Positions 35,901 to 43,898 are shown, counted from the first letter of the stretch. The stretch: DNA of 64,000 nucleotides from Streptomyces sp. GSL17-111 (GCF_037911585.1 NZ_JBAJNS010000001.1:4077501-4141500), one strand, 5' to 3'. The notes: generated by a model from the letters alone, not told the origin. Numbers and translations are program-made.

Positions 35901-35979
35901 CGAGCACGTCACACGCGTCCGTGCCCTGCCCCGAGCCGGCGCGTGGCCCACGGACGGTGAGCCGGATCTGATTCGGCAT
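32935..35979 (-). CDS. FHA domain-FtsK/SpoIIIE ATPase
   Basis: A 1014-residue protein. An N-terminal ubiquitin-like or swapped region (1-100) is followed by a forkhead-associated domain (about 110-205) with the phosphothreonine-binding residues in 'VRIGRSADAD', 'DVSRLHCVV' and 'DLGSTNGT'. A Pro/Gly linker leads to FtsK/SpoIIIE ATPase sequence: Walker A 'ISGAAGSGKSELICS' near residue 710 and Walker B-like 'LPRLVVLVDDLDALV' near 850. This layout recalls EssC/EccC translocases of type VII secretion, but no WXG100 gene or complete ESX locus is visible. It points away from pkaA; the FHA domain could read PkaA or PkaB phosphorylation. ATG 35979 follows GGGAGGGG; the longer frame is antisense to the kinases. 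Confidence 0.88.
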   Translation of the reverse strand: MPNQIRLTVRGPRAGSGQGTDACDVLVTAPPGTVLAAVTGGLSAAWAAACAGAAAPAAPSREGESAAVFVGGRRLDAQRHTLGEPPLVDGAVVSLHQPFEPPAAPAPSGPRLHVVAGPDAGGVHLLHGGHVRIGRSADADVVLDDPDVSRLHCVVTVAETGSVTVADLGSTNGTTADGVPVGERPVALRPGTSLRVGESVLRLRTDPVAVAPEPGAPAPRRSPEAAGRQGAALAFVPEQAGPEGARGRGGPSGTAAGPTGGVTHGSGLAGAPTPFLPPPGPPTPGPPTPSLPGGPAGSDRAAVERRAVRGMSAWARRLSGKRNAPEAGERSPGPAAAAPGGPVPAPDPGRWPDAAEILLTALGPGPRLWERHPAHQDALTVRLGTAHHGARAGSPVTVSLREAGSLGLAGPRSRLLSLARSVLAQLVTLHPPGGLEIVLLASGRGTTRTRDWSWLGWLPHLRPAHGQDCRLLFAFDREQATARTAELARRLEESPLGPEWTSAERADVMAAAARHTGPATVLVVDGDPGSAALRESVARLTSGGAAAGVHVLCLAETAPATPSSPQSETLAAANTVLPAFRECGAVGLLSGAVATAVRVVRRGGDRAGEPATVDGVSPAWAERVARALAPLREAEAVEAGVPAPRHAAPLPDGSRLLEELGLARATPAAVLARWPEPVAPPGAALVLGAGPRGPVDVDLATARSHLLISGAAGSGKSELICSVAAALAAGDRPDRLALLLVDGGTGRTLRAATELPHASTYLNAGDPVRMRAFAQALSGELKRRAELLEGEAYETHALPGHSTAATAGTGGPEGAPPVPDLAGSGVDADRGTLRLRPRTAGGAPGPVLPRLVVLVDDLDALVAPALGNPGRPAAGSVVRALETVAREGVRLGVHLVSATGRPDRTAHTVADQGSALRVALGGSPDGGGPPGRGVLHRPDGSSTPFQAGRVTARIPRTATQRPTVLPLDWQRAGDPPTRRPVREMGNGPTDLALLASAMERATAESGAVPVPPLA

Positions 35980-36411
35980 CGGCCCCTCCCGGTTCAGCCC
36001 CGTCGGTGCATCCTGCCACCCGCGACCGACAAGGCATGCCGCGAGCACGGTCCAATGATCTTGATTGAGCCGGGTCACGCGTAAGAGGGACCGCTTGTGA
36101 CCGAGTTCACATCTGACGGGGTAACACTTTCGACCAAGCACGTACGTATCACGACCGCCCCCGTCTCCGCCCGGCGAGGTGGCCTCTGGCCCCCGCCGCC
36201 ACGTGACCGGCGGGGGAGATCGGCGGGGGAGAGCGCTCCGCCCGATCCCCCGCCGGTCCGTCCGGGCCCCGACTACAGTGGAGCGGGCGGCCGCCCGCGC
36301 GAGCCGTGCCCGACTGCTGGACCGATCGGCCCGGCAGCGTCCAAGATCATTCAAGCCCGGACCATCCGGACGGGCGCCCAGCCCGGCAGGAACGACCAGG
36401 GAGCCGATGAC
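35980..36411. promoter_or_regulatory. Divergent promoter region between FHA-FtsK gene and pkaA
   Basis: 432 bp with no gene. It has an unusually A/T-rich patch around 36050-36160, a 10-bp G/C inverted repeat (CCGGCGGGGG near 36207 with CCCCCGCCGG near 36247) that could fold on the pkaA leader, and a -10-like TACAGT near 36274. The region must drive both divergent units. No operator could be assigned to a known regulator. Confidence 0.5.
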
Positions 36412-38103
36412 GTGCGGCCCGTAGGCAGCAAATACCTCCTCGAGGAGCCGCTCGGACGCGGCGCCACCGGCACCGTGTGGCGCGGACGCCAGCGCGAGGC
36501 GGCCGGCGCGGAGGCGGCGGTCACCGGCAGTCCCGGTGAGCTCGTGGCGATCAAGGTCCTCAAGGAGGAGCTGGCCGGCGACCCGGACGTCGTCATGCGC
36601 TTCCTGCGCGAACGCTCGGTGCTGCTGCGCCTGACCCACGAGAACATCGTGCGCACCCGCGACCTGGTGGTCGAGGGTGACCTCCTCGCCCTCGTCATGG
36701 ACCTGGTCGAAGGCCCCGACCTGCACCGTTACCTGCGTGAGAACGGGCCGCTGACGCCGGTTGCCGCCGCCCTGCTGACCGCGCAGATCGCCGACGCGCT
36801 CGCCTCCAGCCACGACGACGGCGTCGTCCACCGCGACCTGAAGCCCGCCAACGTCCTCCTCGCCGAGGACGCCGGCGGCATGCGGCCGATGCTCACCGAC
36901 TTCGGCATCGCCCGGCTCGCGGACTCCCCGGGCCTCACGCGGACGCACGAGTTCGTCGGGACCCCGGCCTACGTCGCACCGGAGTCCGCCGAGGGCCGGC
37001 CGCAGACCTCCGCCGTCGACGTCTACGGCGCCGGCATCCTGCTCTACGAGGCGCTCACCGGACGGCCGCCCTTCAGCGGCGGCAGCGCGCTGGAGGTGCT
37101 GCACCGGCACCTGAACGAGCAGCCGCGCCGCCCCGACGGCGTCCCCGAGCCGCTGTGGACCGTCATCGAGCACTGCCTGCGCAAGGCGCCGGAGGAGCGG
37201 CCGGGGGCCGTCACGCTGGCCCGGGCCCTGCGGACCGTCGCGGCCGGGCTGGCGCCCACCGCGAGCCCGGCCGCCTACGAGGCCGCCCTCGGCGTGGCCG
37301 CCCTGCTCGCCCCCGACCCCAGCCCCGCCCCGGTCCCGGGGACGACTCCCGCCGCAGGAGCGGGCGACGCCGACCCGACGCAGGTCCTGCCCTCCGGCGG
37401 TGCCGGCGCCGGGTACGACCCGAACGCGGCGACGACGGTCATGGGGCACGGGGCGCCCGGCGAGGGCCCGGACGGGGGCGCGGACCGCACCACCGTCATG
37501 CCGCAGCAGCCGCCTCAGCAGCAGTCCGGGGAAGGGGCGCACCCGTGGCAGAACCAGATGCGCGCCGCGCGGGAGCGCAACGACCAGACGCAGTTCCAGC
37601 CGCTCGACCCGGCCCAGGACCCGCTGCGGCGGCGTCCCGCCCGTCGCCCGGCCCCGCAGCGCCCCACCGGCGACCGGCCCCCGCAGCAGGCCCAGCCGCC
37701 GCAGCACGCCCAGCCGCCGCAGCGGTACGCCGAGCCGCCACAGCGGTACGCGCAGCCCGCGCCGCAGCAGCCCGCGCCCGCGCCGCAGCACTACGAGCCG
37801 CAGCCCCGGCCCTACGAGCCGCAGCCGCAGCGGTACGAGCAGCGCCGCCCGGAGCGGGCCCCGCGTGAGCCCAGGCCGCCGCGGCGCAGCGCCAACCCCA
37901 TGCGCATCCCCGGCCTCGGCTGCCTCAAGGGCTGCCTGTTCATGATCCTCATGCTCGTCGCGATCGTCGCGCTGGTCTGGAACTTCACCCCCGTTCCGGA
38001 GTGGGTGGCCGAAGGCCGCAGCTTCTGGGAAACGATGGTCGACTGGTTCAACAACGTCCGCGACAGCGTCGGCGCCACCACCGACGGGGGCACGGCGGGC
38101 TGA
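36412..38103 (+). CDS. pkaA: Membrane Ser/Thr protein kinase PkaA
   Basis: A 563-residue Hanks-type kinase. The kinase domain is at 1-275, with P-loop 'GRGATGTVWRG', Lys48 in 'VAIKVLK', catalytic 'HRDLKPANVLL' (Asp142), DFG at 163-165 and 'GTPAYVAPESA'. A long Pro/Gln-rich linker with repeated PPQ/QRYAE text follows, then one transmembrane helix near the C-terminus ('CLFMILMLVAIVALVW') and a short external tail. It lacks PASTA repeats. Size and tandem position with a second kinase and prfB match PkaA of S. coelicolor. GTG 36412 has GGGAG upstream; the long upstream frame is untranslated leader. Confidence 0.9.
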   Translation: MRPVGSKYLLEEPLGRGATGTVWRGRQREAAGAEAAVTGSPGELVAIKVLKEELAGDPDVVMRFLRERSVLLRLTHENIVRTRDLVVEGDLLALVMDLVEGPDLHRYLRENGPLTPVAAALLTAQIADALASSHDDGVVHRDLKPANVLLAEDAGGMRPMLTDFGIARLADSPGLTRTHEFVGTPAYVAPESAEGRPQTSAVDVYGAGILLYEALTGRPPFSGGSALEVLHRHLNEQPRRPDGVPEPLWTVIEHCLRKAPEERPGAVTLARALRTVAAGLAPTASPAAYEAALGVAALLAPDPSPAPVPGTTPAAGAGDADPTQVLPSGGAGAGYDPNAATTVMGHGAPGEGPDGGADRTTVMPQQPPQQQSGEGAHPWQNQMRAARERNDQTQFQPLDPAQDPLRRRPARRPAPQRPTGDRPPQQAQPPQHAQPPQRYAEPPQRYAQPAPQQPAPAPQHYEPQPRPYEPQPQRYEQRRPERAPREPRPPRRSANPMRIPGLGCLKGCLFMILMLVAIVALVWNFTPVPEWVAEGRSFWETMVDWFNNVRDSVGATTDGGTAG

Positions 38104-38217
38104 GCGGAGGGCGACCGACCGCCGGCACGGGACGCTCACTCCGGCGCTTTGTCGACTTTCGGGGCGCGAGTTCGGCCGTTACCCGCGTTCGCAGGTCACG
38201 CGCGCCCCCGCGCCGCG

Positions 38218-38223
38218 TACTTT
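38218..38223 (+). promoter_or_regulatory. -10 element of a leaderless pkaB promoter
   Basis: TACTTT lies exactly 7 nt before ATG 38231, the spacing of a leaderless streptomycete promoter. No clear -35 is seen. Confidence 0.5.
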
Positions 38224-38230
38224 GGACGCC

Positions 38231-39451
38231 ATGGCACGGAAGATCGGCAGTCGTTACACCGCTCACCGGATCCTGGGCCGGGGCAGCGCCGGCACGGTGT
38301 GGCTGGGCTCGGGACCGGAGGGTCGCGTCGCCATCAAGCTGCTGCGCGAGGACCTGGCGGCCGACCAGGAACTCGTCGGCAGGTTCGTGCACGAACGCAC
38401 CGCGCTGATGAGCCTGGACCATCCGCGGGTCGTCGGCGTGCGCGATCTCGTGGTGGACGGCAACGACCTGGCGCTCGTCATGGACCTGGTGCACGGTTCC
38501 GACCTGCGCACCCAGCTCGACCGGCACCGCCGGCTGACGCCCGCCGACGCCGTCCGCGTCACCGCCGACATCGCCGACGCGCTGGCGGCGGCACACGCGG
38601 CCGGGTACGTCCACCGCGACGTCAAGCCCGAGAACATCCTGCTGGACGAGGCGACCGGGCACGCCCTGCTCACCGACTTCGGTGTGGCCCGGCTCATCGA
38701 CGCCCCCCGGCGCGGTGGCACGGGACGGGTCGTGGGCACGCCGGACTACGTCGCTCCCGAGATCGTCGAGGGACTCCCGCCGCGCGCCGCCGTCGACATC
38801 TACGCGCTGGCCACCGTGCTGTACGAGGCGCTCGCCGGGTTCACCCCCTTCGGCGGCGGACACCCCGGTGCCGTCCTGCGCCGCCACGTCACGGAGGCCG
38901 TCGCCCCGCTGCCGGGCGTCCCGTCCGAGCTGTGGCGGCTCGTCCACCAGTGCCTGGCCAAGGCTCCGGCCTCCCGGCTGCGGGCCGCCGAACTGGCCGC
39001 GCGGCTGCACGAACTGCAGCCCCGGCTGCTCGGCGTCCCGGCCCTGGACATCGACGAGCCGGAGCCCGAGCCCGTGCCCCAGGAGGAGCCGCCGGCCTAT
39101 GAGCCGCCGCCCGCCCGGGGCGCCGTGCCGCTGGTGCGCGGTACCGCCGCACCGGACTCCGCCAACCGCGAGACGCACACGAGCATGCGTGTGCCCGGGG
39201 CCGAGGAACTGGCCGGCGGCGCGCACGGTACGGCGCGCACACCCCGCGCTCCGGGTCAGCCGCGCGCCGGTTCCGCACGTCACCGTGCGGCCGAGCGCCG
39301 CCGCCGCGTCCGACTGACCGCCGCCGCGACGCTCACGGCGGCGGCGCTCGGCGTGGGCGGCTGGCTGGCCTTCGGTGGCGACGGCGACGACAACGGAGCC
39401 CCGCCCCCGGCCGTCGAGCCGGACGCCGGGCCCGACGCACCCGCCGAGTGA
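38231..39451 (+). CDS. pkaB: Membrane Ser/Thr protein kinase PkaB
   Basis: A 406-residue Hanks-type kinase. P-loop 'GRGSAGTVWLG', Lys36, 'VHRDVKPENILL' (Asp130), DFG 149-151 and 'GTPDYVAPEIVEG' are intact. A Pro/Glu-rich linker leads to one transmembrane helix near residue 370 ('LTAAATLTAAALGVGGWLA') and a short acidic tail. It lies 127 bp after pkaA in the same direction, as in S. coelicolor. ATG 38231 is preferred to TTG 38222 because of the -10-like TACTTT 7 nt upstream. Confidence 0.9.
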   Translation: MARKIGSRYTAHRILGRGSAGTVWLGSGPEGRVAIKLLREDLAADQELVGRFVHERTALMSLDHPRVVGVRDLVVDGNDLALVMDLVHGSDLRTQLDRHRRLTPADAVRVTADIADALAAAHAAGYVHRDVKPENILLDEATGHALLTDFGVARLIDAPRRGGTGRVVGTPDYVAPEIVEGLPPRAAVDIYALATVLYEALAGFTPFGGGHPGAVLRRHVTEAVAPLPGVPSELWRLVHQCLAKAPASRLRAAELAARLHELQPRLLGVPALDIDEPEPEPVPQEEPPAYEPPPARGAVPLVRGTAAPDSANRETHTSMRVPGAEELAGGAHGTARTPRAPGQPRAGSARHRAAERRRRVRLTAAATLTAAALGVGGWLAFGGDGDDNGAPPPAVEPDAGPDAPAE

Positions 39452-39504
39452 CCGCCCCTCGCGCCCCTTCCGGCGGGACCGCAGAGCACCGTCCGGTCAG
39501 CCGG

Positions 39505-39510
39505 TAGGCT
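39505..39510 (+). promoter_or_regulatory. -10 element of a leaderless prfB promoter
   Basis: TAGGCT ends 7 nt before the GTG start at 39518, which suggests that transcription and translation begin together. Confidence 0.5.
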
Positions 39511-39517
39511 GGTGGGC

Positions 39518-40633
39518 GTGGCAGTCGTCGATGTATCCGAAGAGCTGAAGTCCCTCGCCTCGACCATGGAGTCGATCGAGGCCGTGATCGACCTCGACAA
39601 GATGAGGGCCGACATCGCCGTGCTCGAAGAGCAGGCGGCGGCCCCCTCGCTGTGGGACGACCCCGACAACGCGCAGAAGGTCACCAGCAAGCTGGCCTAC
39701 CTCCAGGGCCAGCTGCGCAAGGTCGAGGAGTTGCACAGCCGGATCGAGGACACCGGTGTGCTCTTCGAACTGGCCGACGGCGAGGACGACGCCGACGCCC
39801 GCGCGGAGGCCGAGAGCGAGCTGGCGACGGTGCGCAAGGCCGTCGAGGAGCTGGAGATCCGCACGCTGCTCTCCGGCGAGTACGACGAGCGCGAGGCCAT
39901 GGTCAGCATCCGGGCCGAGGCCGGCGGCGTGGACGCCGCGGACTTCGCGGAACAGCTCCAGCGCATGTACCTGCGCTGGGCGGAGCGCCGGGGCTACCCC
40001 ACGGAGGTCCTGGACACCTCCTACGCGGAGGAGGCGGGCATCAAGTCCACCACCTTCTCCGTGAAGGCCCCCTACGCGTACGGCACGCTCTCCGTCGAGC
40101 AGGGCACGCACCGGATGGTGCGCATCTCGCCCTTCGACAACCAGGGCCGCCGCCAGACGTCCTTCGCGGGCGTCGAGGTGATGCCCGTCGTGGAGCAGAC
40201 CGACCACATCGACATCCCGGAGAACGAGATCCGCGTCGACGTGTTCCGCTCCTCGGGCCCCGGCGGGCAGTCCGTCAACACCACGGACTCGGCGGTCCGG
40301 ATGACGCACATCCCGACCGGGATCGTCGTCTCCTGCCAGAACGAGAAGTCGCAGATCCAGAACCGCGCCGCGGCGCTGCGCGTGCTCCAGTCCCGGCTGC
40401 TGGCCCACCGCCGGGCCGAGGAGCAGGCGAAGATGGACGCGCTCAAGAGCGACGGCGGCAACTCCTGGGGCAACCAGATGCGTTCGTACGTCCTCCAGCC
40501 GTACCAGATGGTCAAGGACCTGCGGACGGACCACGAGGTGGGCAATCCCCAGGGCGTACTCGACGGCGACATCGACGGGTTCCTGGAGGCCGGTATTCGC
40601 TGGCGCAAGCAGCAGGAGTCCCCGGCGAGCTGA
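39518..40633 (+). CDS. prfB: Peptide chain release factor 2
   Basis: A 371-residue RF2 that ends translation at UGA and UAA. The stop-codon reading tripeptide SPF is in 'RISPFDNQGRRQTSF' and the catalytic GGQ in 'RSSGPGGQSVNTTDSAVR'. No internal UGA frameshift site is present, unlike the autoregulated E. coli gene. GTG 39518 gives the family N-terminus (VAVVDVSEELKSL); GTG 39512 is an in-frame alternative. It follows pkaB by 66 bp but has its own leaderless-type promoter. Confidence 0.97.
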   Translation: MAVVDVSEELKSLASTMESIEAVIDLDKMRADIAVLEEQAAAPSLWDDPDNAQKVTSKLAYLQGQLRKVEELHSRIEDTGVLFELADGEDDADARAEAESELATVRKAVEELEIRTLLSGEYDEREAMVSIRAEAGGVDAADFAEQLQRMYLRWAERRGYPTEVLDTSYAEEAGIKSTTFSVKAPYAYGTLSVEQGTHRMVRISPFDNQGRRQTSFAGVEVMPVVEQTDHIDIPENEIRVDVFRSSGPGGQSVNTTDSAVRMTHIPTGIVVSCQNEKSQIQNRAAALRVLQSRLLAHRRAEEQAKMDALKSDGGNSWGNQMRSYVLQPYQMVKDLRTDHEVGNPQGVLDGDIDGFLEAGIRWRKQQESPAS

Positions 40634-40702
40634 CGGTCGGTACGGCGGGCGGGTGTTGCATGGCTCACACCGGCCCGTCATTGTCGACAAGTGGTCGTTG
40701 CA

Positions 40703-40721
40703 GCCGGACATTTCGTCCGGC
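40703..40721 (+). terminator. Possible terminator hairpin after prfB
   Basis: GCCGGAC and GTCCGGC pair around a 5-nt loop (ATTTC) 70 bp after the prfB stop. The stem is short and there is no T run, so termination is possible but uncertain. Confidence 0.4.
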
Positions 40722-40917
40722 CGTCGCTTGACGCTGCTGTGAAAACTGGGAAAGCTGTTCGCTCAGCAGGCGTGTGTCAGGGACGTGTGCAGATGAGGGG
40801 GCGCGTGGGAAGCCCGGTCCGTCGAAGTGGCCGTGGGCTCCCGTGCTGAAGGTCCCCGGCACCATGAGCGCCCGGTACCGCTGCTCCATGACGAAGAGCT
40901 ACTGGGGGTAGTTGGTA

Positions 40918-41739
40918 GTGACCAATTCCAAGACGCGAGTGCGCGTGGCACGGGTCATCGCGGGGACGGTGTTCGCCGCCGGTGCCTCGCTGACCGTCGC
41001 CGGCGTCGCGCAGGCCGCCGGGGGCAACGGCGGCACGGGGGAGAGCGTCGCCACGCAGGACGGCGACAGCCTGATCGACCTCGACGTCGAGGTCATCGAA
41101 GGGGCCGATGGCGGGGACGACCCGGGCGACCCGACTCCCGAGACCAACGGCGGCACGTCCGACGGCGGTGCTGACGGCGGTGCCGCCGATGGTGGCGCTG
41201 ACGGTGGCGCGGCTGACGGCGGTGCCGACGGTGGCGCTGACGGTGGCGCGGCCGACGGTGGTGCCGATGGTGGCGCGGCCGACGGTGGCGCCGACGGCGG
41301 GGCGGCTGACGGTGGTGCCGATGGTGGCGCGGCCGACGGTGGCGCCGACGGCGGGGCGGCTGACGGTGGCGCTGACGGTGGCGCGGCTGACGGTGGTGCC
41401 TCCGGCAACAACGGTGGCTCGGGCAACAACGGTGGCTCGGGCAACAACGGTGGTTCCGGTGACACCGGCGACACCGATGGTGACGAGCCGCAGGGTGCGG
41501 GTGGCAGCAGCGGCGAGCAGCCGCAGGGTACCGGTGGTGCCCAGGAGGACATCACCACCCCCGAGCAGAAGCCGCAGCCGCAGCAGCCGGCCACCCCGCA
41601 GGGTGGCGGCGAGGAGCTGGCCGAGACCGGTGCGGCGGAGACGACGTTCCTGCTCGTCGGCGCCGCGACGATGATCGCCGGCGGCGTGGGCTTCCGCATG
41701 CTGCCCCGGCTGATGACCCGCAACGGCGCGGCCGCCTGA
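40918..41739 (+). CDS. Sortase-anchored repeat surface protein (LAETG)
   Basis: A 273-residue secreted protein. The signal peptide is residues 1-33 with likely cleavage AQA/AGG. After a short acidic region comes an ~80-residue low-complexity stretch of Asp-Gly-Gly-Ala repeats, then three NNGGSG units, a Gln/Pro-rich linker, and a sorting signal: LAETG (234-238), a hydrophobic helix ('TFLLVGAATMIAGGVGF') and a basic tail. LAxTG is the motif of class E sortases, which in Streptomyces anchor chaplins and other aerial surface proteins. GTG 40918 is chosen because GGGGG lies 9 nt upstream; TTG 40912 is too close to it. The function of the repeat region is unknown; it may act as a flexible stalk that carries no binding domain. 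Confidence 0.85.
   Translation: MTNSKTRVRVARVIAGTVFAAGASLTVAGVAQAAGGNGGTGESVATQDGDSLIDLDVEVIEGADGGDDPGDPTPETNGGTSDGGADGGAADGGADGGAADGGADGGADGGAADGGADGGAADGGADGGAADGGADGGAADGGADGGAADGGADGGAADGGASGNNGGSGNNGGSGNNGGSGDTGDTDGDEPQGAGGSSGEQPQGTGGAQEDITTPEQKPQPQQPATPQGGGEELAETGAAETTFLLVGAATMIAGGVGFRMLPRLMTRNGAAA
41161..41400 (+). repeat. Tandem repeat array inside the LAETG protein gene
   Basis: About 240 bp of degenerate repeats of gacggtggcgc/tgacggtggtgcc type encode (A)ADGG units. The dominant period is 27 bp (nine residues, AADGGADGG), with some 12-bp units. The repeats keep the reading frame, so slippage could change the protein length between strains without breaking it. Confidence 0.9.
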
Positions 41740-41765
41740 TCCACGGGCGGTGTCACACCGCGCAC

Positions 41766-41796
41766 AGGGCCCGGACACCCAGGGTGTCCGGGCCCT
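41766..41796. terminator. Bidirectional terminator after the LAETG gene
   Basis: Perfect 14-bp arms (41766-41779 and 41783-41796) around a 3-nt loop, 26 bp past the LAETG stop and facing the converging zinc-ribbon gene. Confidence 0.85.
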
Positions 41797-41869
41797 CGCG
41801 GTGTTCCGGTCGCCGTGTGCGCGGCCCGGCGTCAGCGGCGACGCGTCGTGCGGGCCGGGCCGACCGTTG

Positions 41870-42061
41870 TCAGAAGGCCATCTCCCGGGCCGCGAGGGCC
41901 ACGGAGAGCAGGGCCACGAGGAGCGCGAGCAGCATGGCGGGCGTCAGCGCCGCCGAGAGGCCGTCCCGGTGCTGGCGCGCCCGCTGGGCTCGGCACACGG
42001 AACAGCGGGCCTCGTTCACCGGACCCGCGCAGTTGGCGCACACCAGTCGGTCGCATGTCAT
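41870..42061 (-). CDS. Small zinc-ribbon membrane protein
   Basis: A 63-residue protein: two CxxC pairs (Cys8/Cys11 and Cys20/Cys23) predict a zinc ribbon, followed by a hydrophobic helix at about 38-58 ('TPAMLLALLVALLSVALAA'). It has an excellent Shine-Dalgarno (AGGAGGAG, 5 nt before the ATG), which supports real translation. It is divergent from ftsEX across 223 bp and converges on the LAETG gene. I do not recognise a characterised homologue. A long open frame upstream of its ATG is antisense to ftsE and is not part of it. Confidence 0.75.
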   Translation of the reverse strand: MTCDRLVCANCAGPVNEARCSVCRAQRARQHRDGLSAALTPAMLLALLVALLSVALAAREMAF

Positions 42062-42284
42062 GCGATCTCCTCCTCTTTCGCGCCAACGCCCTCGCGGAGT
42101 GATTCGTTCCCCAAGGGTTGCTCCGCTTTCCACTCTGCCAGGATTCGTCCGCCGACGCATACGTGCGCAAAACCGGAGCCGGGCTGCCGCGTGACGACCG
42201 CTTCGCGTAGGGTCAGCCCACTGACACAGGAGCCGCACCGCGGCCCCCGATGCCCCTCTACCCAGGCCGACGTGGTGTAAATCA

Positions 42285-42974
42285 GTGATCCGATTCGACA
42301 GTGTCTCGAAGACGTACCCGAGGCAGGCCCGCCCCGCCCTCCGCGACGTGTCGCTGGAGATCGAGCGCGGTGAGTTCGTCTTCCTCGTGGGCTCCTCAGG
42401 TTCCGGCAAGTCGACCTTCCTGCGGCTCGTGCTGCGGGAGGAACGGGCGAGCCACGGCCAGGTCCACGTCCTCGGCAAGGACCTGGGCCGGTTGTCCAAC
42501 TGGAAGGTGCCGCAGATGCGGCGCCAGTTGGGCACGGTGTTCCAGGACTTCCGGCTCCTGCCCAACAAGACGGTGGGGGAGAACGTCGCCTTCGCCCTGG
42601 AAGTGATCGGCAGGTCGCGCGGCCAGATCCGCAAGACGGTTCCGGAGGTCCTGGAACTCGTGGGTCTGGGCGGTAAGGAGGACCGGATGCCGGGCGAGCT
42701 GTCCGGTGGTGAGCAGCAGCGTGTCGCCATCGCCCGCGCGTTCGTCAACCGGCCGATGCTGCTGATCGCGGACGAGCCCACGGGCAACCTGGACCCGCAG
42801 ACCTCGGTCGGCATCATGAAGCTGCTCGACCGCATCAACCGCACCGGTACGACGGTCATCATGGCGACCCACGACCAGCAGATCGTCGACCAGATGCGCA
42901 AGCGCGTGATCGAACTCGAACAGGGCCGTCTCGTGCGCGACCAGTCGCGTGGCGTCTACGGCTATCAGCACTGA
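42285..42974 (+). CDS. ftsE: Cell-division ABC ATPase FtsE
   Basis: A 229-residue ABC ATPase. Walker A 'GSSGSGKS' (36-43), Q-loop 'VFQDFRLLPNKT', signature LSGGEQQ (139-145), Walker B LLIADE (159-164) and the D- and H-loops are all intact. With FtsX it controls septal and lateral peptidoglycan hydrolases. It starts with GTG and is followed 9 nt later by ftsX, so the two are co-transcribed. Confidence 0.97.
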   Translation: MIRFDSVSKTYPRQARPALRDVSLEIERGEFVFLVGSSGSGKSTFLRLVLREERASHGQVHVLGKDLGRLSNWKVPQMRRQLGTVFQDFRLLPNKTVGENVAFALEVIGRSRGQIRKTVPEVLELVGLGGKEDRMPGELSGGEQQRVAIARAFVNRPMLLIADEPTGNLDPQTSVGIMKLLDRINRTGTTVIMATHDQQIVDQMRKRVIELEQGRLVRDQSRGVYGYQH

Positions 42975-42983
42975 AAGGACGCC

Positions 42984-43898
42984 ATGCGCGGCCAGTTCGT
43001 TCTGTCGGAGATCTTCACCGGCCTTCGCCGCAACCTCACGATGACCTTCGCGGTGATCGTCTCCGTCGGTATCTCACTCGCCCTGCTGGGTTCGTCGCTG
43101 CTCGCCAACCAGCAGGTCAGCGCGATGAAGGGCTATTGGTACGACAAGGTCCAGGTCGCGATCTACCTCTGCAACAAGAACGACGCGGAGAACGACCCCC
43201 AGCACTGCGACCGGGGCGCCGTCACCGGCCAGCAGAAGCGGGAGATCGAGGCGGACCTCAAGAAGCTGGACGTCGTCGAGAAGGTCTACTACGAGCCGAA
43301 GGAGGAGGCGTTCAAGCACTACCAGGAGCAGTTCAAGGACTCTCCGCTCGCCTCGTCGCTCACTCCGGACCAGATGCAGGAGAGCTTCCGGGTCAAGCTC
43401 AAGGACCCGACCAAGTACGACGTCATCGCCAGCGCCTTCGGCGGCCGGGCCGGCGTGCAGGAGGTCCAGGACCAGCGGGCGTTGCTGGAACCCTTGTTCG
43501 GCCTGCTCGACGGTATGAACAAGGCCGCCCTCTTCGTCATGGCGCTGATGCTCGTGGTGGCGATGCTGCTGATCGTCAACACGGTGCGGGTCTCGGCGTT
43601 CAGCCGCCGCCGCGAGACGGGGATCATGCGGTTGGTGGGCGCGTCGAGCTTCTACATCCAGATGCCGTTCATCCTGGAGGCGGCCATCGCCGGGCTGATC
43701 GGCGCGGCTCTGGCCTGCGGAATGCTGCTGCTCGGGAAGTACGCGCTGATCGACCAGTTCCTGGCGGAGCAGATCCAGGTGGTCAACTTCGTGGGCTACG
43801 ACGCCGTCCTGCAGCAGTTGCCGTGGGTCGTGGGCGTCGGTCTGCTGATGCCGTCGTTGGCCGCCTTCCTCACGTTGCGCAAGTACCTCAACGTGTGA
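42984..43898 (+). CDS. ftsX: Cell-division ABC permease FtsX
   Basis: A 304-residue membrane protein with a cytoplasmic start, first helix at about 20-42, a large extracellular loop of about 140 residues including two Cys (within 'YLCNKNDAENDPQHCDRG') that may form a disulfide, and three further helices, the FtsX topology. The loop contacts hydrolases or their activators outside the membrane. The ATG follows 'gaaaggacgcc', 9 nt after ftsE. Confidence 0.96.
   Translation: MRGQFVLSEIFTGLRRNLTMTFAVIVSVGISLALLGSSLLANQQVSAMKGYWYDKVQVAIYLCNKNDAENDPQHCDRGAVTGQQKREIEADLKKLDVVEKVYYEPKEEAFKHYQEQFKDSPLASSLTPDQMQESFRVKLKDPTKYDVIASAFGGRAGVQEVQDQRALLEPLFGLLDGMNKAALFVMALMLVVAMLLIVNTVRVSAFSRRRETGIMRLVGASSFYIQMPFILEAAIAGLIGAALACGMLLLGKYALIDQFLAEQIQVVNFVGYDAVLQQLPWVVGVGLLMPSLAAFLTLRKYLNV

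Noticed and set aside
32935..38139. A 1734-codon minus-strand frame covering the FtsK gene and the kinases
   Set aside because: Only the part below 35979 matches FHA-FtsK and has a ribosome site; the rest is antisense to pkaA.
41161..41400. Possible CRISPR array
   Set aside because: The repeats are contiguous, degenerate and in frame within a secreted protein gene; there are no spacers and no cas genes.
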